Shown here: positions 57,118 to 64,000 of the stretch, piece after piece
Position numbering within the stretch: the stretch's first letter is position 1
How the letters are laid out: every line of letters begins with the position of its first letter
DNA from: Sphingobacterium sp. CZ-2
Lineage (GTDB): Bacteria; Bacteroidota; Bacteroidia; Sphingobacteriales; Sphingobacteriaceae
Length of the DNA stretch: 64,000 nucleotides
Reading direction: 5' to 3'
Assembly (NCBI RefSeq): GCF_004526235.1
Contig: NZ_CP038159.1
Location: forward strand, 2,542,001-2,606,000
Translations under genes and position numbers: made by a program
Notes under the pieces: model-generated
What the model was told of the DNA's origin: nothing
Database searches by the model: none
The model's input: the letters and a program-made list of their open reading frames with translations, nothing else

Positions 57118-57236
57118 ATGATGTAAGTCATGGTTTGTAGAGTTTTGGCTAGAAGCTAAATTATTCAGCAGGTATTTCACGAATTTTATTAATAGGTAAA
57201 TTTTTATTTATTAACTTGTCTTAAATTATTACAATT

Positions 57237-57965
57237 ATGGAGACAAAAATTTCATCTAAATTCATCGCGGAGCTGATTGGAACATTCGGCTTGGTATTGT
57301 TTGGTTGTGGTGCAGCAGCAGTTGCGGGCGGTACTACTCTGGCACAAACTTCAGGATTGGGCTTGTTGGGAATTTCGTTAGCCTTCGGGTTGTCGGTTGT
57401 GGTGTTTGCATATGCCATTGGTGGTATTTCGGGTTGTCATATCAACCCTGCGGTAACTATTGGTGTATTGGTAGCAGGTAAAATATCTGCTAAAGATGCT
57501 GTTATTTATATAGCAGCACAGATCTTAGGCGCTATTCTAGGTGCTTTTGTTTTAAAGACCATTCTTGCGGGTCAAATGGCCGGCTTTAATCCAGGCGAAT
57601 GGGCGTACGGGTCTAATGGTTGGGGTTCTGGCTATCAGAACGAATACAACATGACAGCGGCATTCGTAACAGAGGCTGTCCTTACTGCCATCTTTCTTTT
57701 TGTTATTTTGGGTACTACCTCCAAAGTAGGCAATGGTACCATGGCTGGGCTAGCTATCGGTTTTACCTTAGTGTTGATCCACATGGTGGCTATTCCTATC
57801 ACGGGTACTTCGGTTAATCCGGCACGTAGCTTGGGTCCTGCCATTTTTGCTGGCGGTGAAGCCATCTCGCAGTTATGGTTGTTCCTGGTCGCTCCAGTAT
57901 TGGGTGCCATTGTGGGCGCCGTAATCTGGAAAGTTACTTATCAAGAACCAAAAGCGGTGGCATAG
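57237..57965 (+). CDS. aqpZ: Aquaporin Z
   Basis: 242 residues, six helices plus two half-helices carrying NPA motifs at N70-P71-A72 and N194-P195-A196. The selectivity-filter residues of AqpZ are kept: Phe in SLAFGLS, His in LVLIHMVAIP, Thr in GTSVNPAR, and R197. So a water channel rather than a glycerol facilitator is expected, at the inner membrane. Single gene with a terminator 42 nt after the stop. Confidence 0.95.
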   Translation: METKISSKFIAELIGTFGLVLFGCGAAAVAGGTTLAQTSGLGLLGISLAFGLSVVVFAYAIGGISGCHINPAVTIGVLVAGKISAKDAVIYIAAQILGAILGAFVLKTILAGQMAGFNPGEWAYGSNGWGSGYQNEYNMTAAFVTEAVLTAIFLFVILGTTSKVGNGTMAGLAIGFTLVLIHMVAIPITGTSVNPARSLGPAIFAGGEAISQLWLFLVAPVLGAIVGAVIWKVTYQEPKAVA

Positions 57966-58006
57966 TGTTTCGAGTGACAAATTAATTTTATTGGAAATCT
58001 TTTATG

Positions 58007-58038
58007 GTGCAGTTCAATGGGGAGCTGCACTTTTTTTT
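58007..58038 (+). terminator. Terminator of aqpZ
   Basis: Stem GTGCAG/CTGCAC with a 12-nt loop, followed by eight T. Confidence 0.85.
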
Positions 58039-58062
58039 GCCATAAAATGACTATCTTCGTGT

Positions 58063-59880
58063 ATGGATAATTTTATTGTTTCTGCGCGGAAATATAGACC
58101 GGTTACTTTCGATTCGGTTGTTGGCCAGCAACACATCACAGGTACTTTAAAAAATGCAATTCACAACCAACAATTAGCCCAGGCATTCTTGTTTTGTGGT
58201 CCTCGTGGTGTTGGTAAAACAACCTGTGCCCGCATCCTAGCAAAAACAATAAACTGTGAGAATATTTCCGAGAATGTGGAAGCTTGTGGAACCTGTGATT
58301 CCTGTAAATCTTTCCAGAACGGTAATTCCTTCAGTATCCATGAATTGGATGCCGCCTCGAACAACTCGGTGGAAGATATCCGATCTTTGATCGATCAGGT
58401 GCGCATTCCGCCCCAAACCGGGAAATATAAGATCTATATCATCGATGAGGTGCACATGCTTTCCCAACAGGCCTTCAATGCTTTTTTGAAGACACTGGAA
58501 GAGCCACCTTCCTACGCCATCTTTATTTTGGCGACCACCGAAAAACATAAGATTCTCCCTACCATTCTATCCCGTTGTCAGATATTTGATTTCAATAGGA
58601 TCAAGGTAGAGGATATGGCAAACCATCTGGCCGCGATTGCCTCCAAAGAAGGAGTGACTTTTGAAGCTGATGGATTACATGTCATTGCCCAAAAAGCAGA
58701 TGGTGGTTTAAGGGATGCCTTATCCATATTTGACCAGATCGTCAGCTTCTCTAATAAAAACTTGACCTACAAAGCCGTAATTGATAATCTGAACATCTTG
58801 GATTATGATTATTTCTTTCAGATTTTGGATGCGGTGAATAAAGAGGATGCAGCAAATGTATTATTGACCTTTGATCAGATCCTGAATAAGGGATTTGATG
58901 CAGGTCACTTCATTGCAGGGTTGTCCTCGCATATCAGAAATCTTTTGGTCACAAAAGATCCATCTACCCTGAAATTATTGGAAACCAGTGAGAATGTGAA
59001 GAAACGTTATCTTGATCAATCTCAGTTGATTTCCAGTGGTATACTCTTGTCTGCATTGAATATTTCCAATCAATGCGAAGTCAATTACAGGACCAGTAAG
59101 AACCAACGGTTACAAGTGGAATTGGCCTTACTCAAAATGTGCCATTTGGCCAGTGCCATTCAGTTAGCTAACCATGGGATATCAGCAAATGCTGAACTAA
59201 AAAAAAAACTCCCTGAGTCAGGGTTAAGCAATACAGCGCAAGTAGCGTCAGTAGCAGCTCCAGCTGGTCAGCCGAAAGAATCTCCAGCGATTAATCATGC
59301 TAAGCCGGTCCCATCCGCATTTGTTGCTCCAACCCCTGAAAAAAAAGCTCCTGTGGAGCAAGCAGCGCCTGCGCCTGCACCTACGCAGTCAGCCCCTTCT
59401 GTTAATGGTTGGGGACAGATAAAGCCATCCATAGCGGTGCCTGACCTGAAAAAAATATTCCTGCCCAAAAGCGAAACAGATAAGGAAGAGAATGAACTTG
59501 TCCAAGGGTCAGAATTTCTGGAAGTGACCACCAATGCTTTTCTTGGGAAATGGAATGCCTTTGCGGAGAAATTAAAATCCGAAAATAAACTTACCTTATT
59601 TACGATCATGACTGCCAATACGCCCACCCTTCAGGGAACGAAAATCCTGGTAGAGGTAGAAAATATGGTGCAGATGGATGGATTGAAACTCGGTAAGATC
59701 GATATCCTGAATTACCTACGGGTTCAGCTCCGAAATTTTGCCTTGGAAATTGAAGGCGTGATGGTGGAAAAGTCGAAAGAAAGAAAGCCTTATACCTCTC
59801 AAGAGAAATACCAAGCCATGCTTGCCAAGAATCCGGCCTTGGAACAATTGCGAAAAACATTTGATTTAGGGCTTAGCTAA
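58063..59880 (+). CDS. dnaX: DNA polymerase III subunit gamma/tau
   Basis: 605 residues. Clamp-loader ATPase with Walker A GPRGVGKT (46-53), zinc-binding C65, C75, C78, C81, Walker B IIDEVHMLS, sensor 1 ATTEKHKI and the SRC arginine-finger motif in LSRCQIF. After about residue 370 a linker rich in A/P/K (e.g. APAGQPKESP, EQAAPAPAPTQ) joins a C-terminal tau-like domain. The segment AAACTAAAAAAAAAACT (about 59197-59213) has a 10-A run that may allow slippage, as used in other bacteria to make gamma; this is only a possibility. A near-consensus TATCTTCG lies 3 nt before the ATG. Confidence 0.95.
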   Translation: MDNFIVSARKYRPVTFDSVVGQQHITGTLKNAIHNQQLAQAFLFCGPRGVGKTTCARILAKTINCENISENVEACGTCDSCKSFQNGNSFSIHELDAASNNSVEDIRSLIDQVRIPPQTGKYKIYIIDEVHMLSQQAFNAFLKTLEEPPSYAIFILATTEKHKILPTILSRCQIFDFNRIKVEDMANHLAAIASKEGVTFEADGLHVIAQKADGGLRDALSIFDQIVSFSNKNLTYKAVIDNLNILDYDYFFQILDAVNKEDAANVLLTFDQILNKGFDAGHFIAGLSSHIRNLLVTKDPSTLKLLETSENVKKRYLDQSQLISSGILLSALNISNQCEVNYRTSKNQRLQVELALLKMCHLASAIQLANHGISANAELKKKLPESGLSNTAQVASVAAPAGQPKESPAINHAKPVPSAFVAPTPEKKAPVEQAAPAPAPTQSAPSVNGWGQIKPSIAVPDLKKIFLPKSETDKEENELVQGSEFLEVTTNAFLGKWNAFAEKLKSENKLTLFTIMTANTPTLQGTKILVEVENMVQMDGLKLGKIDILNYLRVQLRNFALEIEGVMVEKSKERKPYTSQEKYQAMLAKNPALEQLRKTFDLGLS

Positions 59881-59892
59881 TCAATAAATTAC

Positions 59893-59900
59893 TACTTTTG
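59893..59900 (+). promoter_or_regulatory. -7 promoter element for rlmB
   Basis: TACTTTTG (TAnnTTTG), 17 nt before the ATG at 59918, in the short gap after dnaX. Confidence 0.5.
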
Positions 59901-59917
59901 TAGCAAATCGATAATAC

Positions 59918-60694
59918 ATGCAACAATTTCAGCGTAGAGAAGGAAGAGAAAAGAGAGAGACTAATCAAATGGTATTTGGTATCCGTGCGGTTATGGAAGC
60001 CATTGACAGTGGAAAAGAGATTGAATCTCTTTTTGTTCAACGTGGTCTTTCAGGGCCATTATTTGCTGAATTCAAGGCAATGGTTAAGGAATATGAACTT
60101 TCGTTTCAACAAGTTCCTATCGAGAAGCTGAACCGCATTACAAAAAAGAATCACCAAGGGGTCATTGCCGTTATTTCCCCTATAACTTACCATAACGTAG
60201 AAGATATCCTTCCAGAGATCTATGAGAAGGGTGAAACACCTTTGTTCATTATGTTGGATGGAGTTACCGATGTGCGTAACATGGGCGCTATTGCCCGTAC
60301 CGCAGAATGTGCTGGTGTACATGCGATCATCGTTCCTAAAAAAGGATCTGCAGAGATCAATCCGGATGCGATTAAAACATCCGCAGGTGCATTATATAAA
60401 ATCCCAGTCTGCCGTCAGGATTCCTTATCCAAAACAGGTAAATTCCTGATCGAGTCTGGTGTACAGTTGGTGGTAAGTACCGAAAAGACCGAAGAATCCA
60501 TTTATTCGGTTGATTATACCGTTCCTACCTGTATCATTATGGGTGCGGAAGATGTCGGTGTTTCCGATGATCTGATTCGTATCTCTGATAAATTAGCGAA
60601 GATACCGATGTTCGGAGAGATTGAATCCCTCAATGTTTCCGTATCTGCAGGAGTGGTCATCTATGAAGCACTTCGTCAAAGACACAAGGCATAA
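59918..60694 (+). CDS. rlmB: 23S rRNA (guanosine-2'-O)-methyltransferase RlmB (SpoU family)
   Basis: 258 residues. N-terminal L30e-like substrate-binding part (VFGIRAVMEAIDSGKEIESLFVQ), then the trefoil-knot SPOUT domain with motif 1 DGVTDVRNMGAIARTAE, motif 2 IMGAEDVGVS and motif 3 IPMFGEIESLNVSVSAGVVIYEALRQR. In E. coli RlmB methylates G2251 of 23S. The next gene starts 4 nt downstream. Confidence 0.93.
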   Translation: MQQFQRREGREKRETNQMVFGIRAVMEAIDSGKEIESLFVQRGLSGPLFAEFKAMVKEYELSFQQVPIEKLNRITKKNHQGVIAVISPITYHNVEDILPEIYEKGETPLFIMLDGVTDVRNMGAIARTAECAGVHAIIVPKKGSAEINPDAIKTSAGALYKIPVCRQDSLSKTGKFLIESGVQLVVSTEKTEESIYSVDYTVPTCIIMGAEDVGVSDDLIRISDKLAKIPMFGEIESLNVSVSAGVVIYEALRQRHKA

Positions 60695-60698
60695 ATAA

Positions 60699-61313
60699 GT
60701 GAATAAGCTTCGGAAATCCGTCCATAGACATTTTAGGGTTTATCGGTATGTGATGTACCGAGAGACCTTAGTTGATTTCAGGGAACATTTTTGGTCATTT
60801 GTCGGTGCCTTCATTGGTATCGGCATTATTGCTTTTATACAATCCCATCAATTACCTTTGATGGAGAATATCTTTCTGATCGGTTCATTTGGTGCTTCAG
60901 CAGTGCTGGTGTATGGTGCTATCCAAAGTCCTTTGGCGCAGCCTAGGAACCTGGTAGGGGGCCATGTGGTATCTGCTTTGGTCGGTGTAACAATTGGGAA
61001 GATCATGCCGGATATTATCTGGTTGACAGCACCACTTGCAGTAGCATGCTCCATAGTGGCTATGCAGGTTACACGGAGTTTACATCCTCCAGGCGGGGCA
61101 ACGGCTTTGATAGCCGTCTCGGGTGGGACCAAGATCAGTGCATTAGGTTATTGGTATGTCCTAACGCCGGTATTTTCTGGAGCATTAATTCTATTATTGG
61201 TTGCTTTGGTATTCAATAACATCACCAATAAAAGACATTATCCTATCAAACGTTCGAGATTAAGAAGATCCAGGCGTAGGGAAATAAAGAAAAGGTTTAA
61301 AACCATCTCCTAA
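60699..61313 (+). CDS. HPP-family integral membrane protein
   Basis: 204 residues from a GTG start at 60699, 4 nt after the rlmB stop; no ATG lies closer to the conserved start of the family. About four helices; the family name motif appears as SLHPPGGATALIAVSGG (about 130-146), and GSFGASAVLVYGAIQSPLAQPRN precedes it. HPP proteins are of uncertain function (a nitrite transporter has been described in plastids/cyanobacteria). The C-terminus is very basic (KRSRLRRSRRREIKKR). Confidence 0.9.
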   Translation: MNKLRKSVHRHFRVYRYVMYRETLVDFREHFWSFVGAFIGIGIIAFIQSHQLPLMENIFLIGSFGASAVLVYGAIQSPLAQPRNLVGGHVVSALVGVTIGKIMPDIIWLTAPLAVACSIVAMQVTRSLHPPGGATALIAVSGGTKISALGYWYVLTPVFSGALILLLVALVFNNITNKRHYPIKRSRLRRSRRREIKKRFKTIS

Positions 61314-61338
61314 TCAGCATCTAAAAAAAAGATCATAA

Positions 61339-61366
61339 AAAAGCCCGAAATTAATATTTCGGGCTT
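61339..61366. terminator. Bidirectional terminator
   Basis: AAAGCCCGAAAT-TAAT-ATTTCGGGCTTT, a perfect 12-bp stem with A- and T-runs, between the convergent HPP and DEAD-box genes. Confidence 0.9.
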
Positions 61367-61386
61367 TGCATATTTAATATTAACTA

Positions 61387-63189
61387 TTAATATCTGCTTT
61401 TGGATTCTCTACGGCCTTTGCCAGAAGAGAAGTCGCGGAATCCACCGCCGGAGTTTCTGTCTCTACGACCTGAACCACCATTGCGTGAACCGTAGCTTCC
61501 ACCTCTTTCACGGTCTCCGCCTGAACGACGACTACCACCTCTTCCTCCGCGGTCTGAAGATCTACCTTCGCCAGAAACTTCGATACGAACGTTTCTACCG
61601 TTGAAATCTACACCTTGGAAGCCTTGGAATACGCGTTCTACCTCTTCATCCTGTACTTCGAAGAACGTAAATACTCCTTTTAGATCGATCTTACCGATTG
61701 ATTTTCCAGAAATCTTACTTTTGTTACAGATGAAGGATAACATGTCACCTCTGCTGAATTCATCTACCGAACCTAAGTTGATAAATAAACGAGTGAATCC
61801 TTTAGATGCTTGACGACGACCATCTCTATCTCTTCCTTCTCTTTCGCGACCATTATCACGACCGTCGATATTCAAATCAGGAGCGTCTTCGTAGTAATTT
61901 AAGAATCTATTGAATTCTAAAGATGCAAAACGTTTTACGATCTCCTCTTTGGAAAGATCTTGAAGGCTTTCTAAGATTTGAGGAAGGAACGTATTGATCC
62001 TATCTTCGTGTACTTCTACGTTATGCACTTTATCGATGATTGCGAAAAGCTGTTTCTCACAAACCTCAGTTCCTTGAGGAACTTGTTTGCGGATGAATTC
62101 TTTTCCAATGATCTTTTCGATATGACGAATTTTGCTCATTTCTTTCACATTGATCAAAGAAATAGAGATACCCGTTTTACCGGCACGAGCTGTACGGCCT
62201 GAACGGTGGGTATAGTTTTCTGTTTCGTCAGGTAATGAATAGTTGATAACGTGTGTTACGTCATTTACGTCGATACCACGAGCAGCAACATCCGTAGCAA
62301 TTAATAATTGCAAGTTGCGTTCGCGATAGCGTTTCATTACTTTATCGCGTTGTTGTTGAGAAAGGTCACCATGTAAAGAATCGGCATTGTAGCCATCTTT
62401 GATCAAAGCTTCCGCAATCTCTTGGGTTTCAATTTTAGTACGACAGAACACAATACCAAAGATCTCTGGGTAAAAATCTACGATGCGTTTGAAAGCAGCG
62501 TATTTATCTTTCGCCTTGATCATGTAATAATGGTGTTCGATGTTCGTATTACCGGTGTTCTTTGTACCTACAGTTAACTCAAAAGGGTTAGTCATGTAGT
62601 TTTGGGCAATACGACGTACTTCTTTAGGCATGGTTGCTGAAAACAACCACGTTTTTTTGTCGTCAGGAGTTTCGGAAAGGATATTGTTGATGTCCTCTTG
62701 GAAACCCATGTTCAACATTTCATCAGCTTCATCTAATACGACATAACGTACGTTAGAGAAGTCGATGGCATTACGGCCGATGATATCAAGCATACGACCT
62801 GGGGTAGCAACAACGATTTGAACACCGCGACGGATCTGTCTCAATTGATCGCTGATGTTTGCACCACCATATACGGCAACCACGTGCACATTGTCTAAAT
62901 GTTTGGCAAATTTTTCTAGGTCTCTTGCAATTTGCAAACACAGCTCGCGCGTTGGACAAAGTACCAATGCTTGTGGTTGTTTCGATGAAAAGTCTAGTTG
63001 TTCTAAAAGAGGAAGACCAAATGCCGCAGTCTTCCCTGTACCTGTTTGGGCTAATCCGACAAAATCGTCGTTACCAGTCAGTAATACAGGAATGGCTTTT
63101 TCCTGGATGGGAGAAGGTTTTTCGAAACCTAACTCAGTGATGGCAGAAACAATCTCATGACGGATTCCCAGTTCTAAAAATGGGTTCAT
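61387..63189 (-). CDS. DEAD-box RNA helicase (DeaD/CsdA-like)
   Basis: 600 residues. RecA-like core: Q-motif GFEKPSPIQEKAIP, motif I AQTGTGKT, PTRELCLQ, GG and TPGR, motif II DEAD, SAT motif III, then ARGIDV, and HRSGRTARAGKTG (motif VI). A DbpA-type RNA-binding domain (about 455-540, RLFINLGSVDEFSRGDMLSFIC...GVFTFFEV) and an RGG/Ser-rich tail (GGRGGSRRSGGDRERGGSYG...) follow, as in CsdA-like helicases acting in ribosome assembly and RNA decay at low temperature. Single gene with a terminator. Confidence 0.94.
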   Translation of the reverse strand: MNPFLELGIRHEIVSAITELGFEKPSPIQEKAIPVLLTGNDDFVGLAQTGTGKTAAFGLPLLEQLDFSSKQPQALVLCPTRELCLQIARDLEKFAKHLDNVHVVAVYGGANISDQLRQIRRGVQIVVATPGRMLDIIGRNAIDFSNVRYVVLDEADEMLNMGFQEDINNILSETPDDKKTWLFSATMPKEVRRIAQNYMTNPFELTVGTKNTGNTNIEHHYYMIKAKDKYAAFKRIVDFYPEIFGIVFCRTKIETQEIAEALIKDGYNADSLHGDLSQQQRDKVMKRYRERNLQLLIATDVAARGIDVNDVTHVINYSLPDETENYTHRSGRTARAGKTGISISLINVKEMSKIRHIEKIIGKEFIRKQVPQGTEVCEKQLFAIIDKVHNVEVHEDRINTFLPQILESLQDLSKEEIVKRFASLEFNRFLNYYEDAPDLNIDGRDNGREREGRDRDGRRQASKGFTRLFINLGSVDEFSRGDMLSFICNKSKISGKSIGKIDLKGVFTFFEVQDEEVERVFQGFQGVDFNGRNVRIEVSGEGRSSDRGGRGGSRRSGGDRERGGSYGSRNGGSGRRDRNSGGGFRDFSSGKGRRESKSRY

Positions 63190-63229
63190 GAAATAAATTA
63201 TACAATAGGCACAATTGCCTAAGGCGGTG

Positions 63230-63237
63230 CAAAGATA
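63230..63237 (-). promoter_or_regulatory. -7 promoter element for the DEAD-box helicase gene
   Basis: TATCTTTG on the minus strand, 40 nt before the ATG. The short leader holds a 6-bp hairpin (TAGGCA-CAAT-TGCCTA, 63206-63221). Confidence 0.55.
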
Positions 63238-63509
63238 AGAACAATTATTGGTTTTTCCTATTGTTCAATACTTTATGTTTATGAAGGGCTTGATAATCAA
63301 TAAATTTGTAGCTGAAAAGGAATCGGATGTAGCTGCGAAATAATAAGTAAGTGATTTTTTATTAAACCAACATAACGCTAAAAAGTATCCCTGAACAAGA
63401 AATATGATTCTGCAAAAGGGCTTTTAGTAAAAATAATCGTCCGATTTAAATCAATGATTATAAAACAATACTAAAAATAGGGTACATAAAATGATAAATT
63501 GTCAAAAAA
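63238..63509. other. AT-rich intergenic region without a gene
   Basis: Part of the 377-bp divergent gap between the helicase and the permease. No reading frame of note, no terminator; one further TAnnTTTG match (TAAATTTG, 63301-63308) is too far from the permease to be its obvious promoter. Confidence 0.5.
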
Positions 63510-63541
63510 TTGTTGATATTTTTAATTTTTTTGTAGGTTTG
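63510..63541 (+). promoter_or_regulatory. Promoter of the amino acid permease gene
   Basis: TTG at 63510-63512, 21-nt spacer, TAGGTTTG at 63534-63541, 25 nt before the ATG. Confidence 0.6.
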
Positions 63542-63566
63542 AGTTAATAACTTATTAATCTAATTT

Positions 63567-64000
63567 ATGTGGTATAAAAAATCAATTGCAAAGTTAGTTT
63601 CAGAAGCGGAACAGAGCGGCGAAGGAACCTTAAAGAGGACCTTATCCAGTTCAGGACTAATTGCATTAGGGATCGGTGCTATCATTGGAGCCGGTCTTTT
63701 TTCGTTAACAGGAATTGCTGCGGCAGATCATGCCGGACCAGCAGTAATGTTATCTTTCATAGTGGCAGCGGTTGGTTGTGCATTCGCAGGTTTGTGTTAT
63801 GCTGAATTTGCATCCATGATCCCGGTAGCAGGTAGTGCCTATACCTATTCCTATGCAACAATGGGTGAATTCATGGCCTGGATCATCGGTTGGGATCTGG
63901 TGCTGGAATATGCCTTAGCAGGTGCCACCGTTGCGGTCAGTTGGTCTCAGTATTTCAATGAGCTCATGCAGATCATGGGTATCCATCTTCCTCAGCAGCT
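63567..64000 (+). CDS. Amino acid permease, APC superfamily (truncated by window end)
   Basis: 144 codons of an open frame starting MWYKKSIAKL. The helix GLIALGIGAIIGAGLFSLTGIAA is the classic APC first helix with the unwound G-x-G-A-I-I-G-x-G segment, followed by two more helices and SAYTYSYATMGEFMAWIIGWDLVLEY, as in cationic amino acid transporter (CAT/YfnA) proteins. It should continue to about 450-500 residues beyond the window. Likely imports amino acids; the exact substrate is not readable. Confidence 0.9.
   Translation, partial: MWYKKSIAKLVSEAEQSGEGTLKRTLSSSGLIALGIGAIIGAGLFSLTGIAAADHAGPAVMLSFIVAAVGCAFAGLCYAEFASMIPVAGSAYTYSYATMGEFMAWIIGWDLVLEYALAGATVAVSWSQYFNELMQIMGIHLPQQ

Overview
The window comes from a Bacteroidota chromosome, most likely family Sphingobacteriaceae and probably Sphingobacterium or a close relative. 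The grounds are the 16S rRNA text (Sphingobacterium-like in the parts I can recall), the repeated TAnnTTTG promoter element of the Bacteroidota primary sigma factor, mostly weak Shine-Dalgarno sequences, many lipoproteins with a late lipobox Cys, and Bacteroidota-type layouts such as a fused CcoNO oxidase. It is ordinary core chromosome: I see no prophage, integrase, insertion sequence or CRISPR array.

Layout. 1-7558: a partial small membrane protein gene, an M28 peptidase lipoprotein with an SprT-like protease, recN, a small lipoprotein and clpC. 7726-16622: ettA, a FixL-like PAS histidine kinase, a response regulator fused to a CRP/FNR-type DNA-binding module, then a small dehydrogenase-like Cys-rich protein, hemN, the copper P-type ATPase ccoI and the 57-residue ccoS, followed by a small unknown membrane protein. 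16730-22418: an RND efflux adaptor and a 1521-residue reading frame joining the pump to its outer membrane channel. 23023-28670: a complete rrn operon (two promoters, 16S, tRNA-Ile, tRNA-Ala, 23S, 5S, terminator). 28926-33024: a YhcC-type radical SAM protein, a MazG-like pyrophosphohydrolase, a pseudouridine synthase with a repetitive disordered N-terminus, and a lytic transglycosylase. 33366-39195: the cbb3 oxidase operon ccoNO-Q-P-G-H plus a TauE/SafE-like membrane protein. 39252-64000: cardiolipin synthase, a large secreted MG2/TonB-plug protein, BrkB and acyl-CoA ligase, an OM barrel, thyA-folA-M61 peptidase, mtaB, a VOC protein, a PiT-PhoU phosphate transporter, a DMT transporter, an NlpC/P60 lipoprotein, aqpZ, dnaX, rlmB, an HPP protein, a DEAD-box helicase and a truncated amino acid permease.

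How the genes fit together. The most coherent theme is low-oxygen respiration spread over two loci about 17 kb apart. A kinase whose PAS domain aligns without gaps to the FixL heme pocket sits 2 nt before a receiver-CRP/FNR fusion regulator. Immediately downstream is a 14-bp perfect dyad (GTGAT-N4-ATCAC, FNR-like) in front of the hemN-ccoI-ccoS transcript. A near-identical dyad, at the same distance from the same kind of -7 element and start codon, lies in front of the ccoNO operon. I infer a FixL-FixK-like circuit compressed to one kinase and one fused regulator, controlling heme synthesis, copper loading and oxidase structural genes together.

A second feature is a family of five long palindromic repeats (outer arm CGTCATTGCGAGGAGGTACG, inner arm TCATGCTGAGCGGAGTCGAA), each placed just after the end of a transcription unit, three of them between convergent genes.
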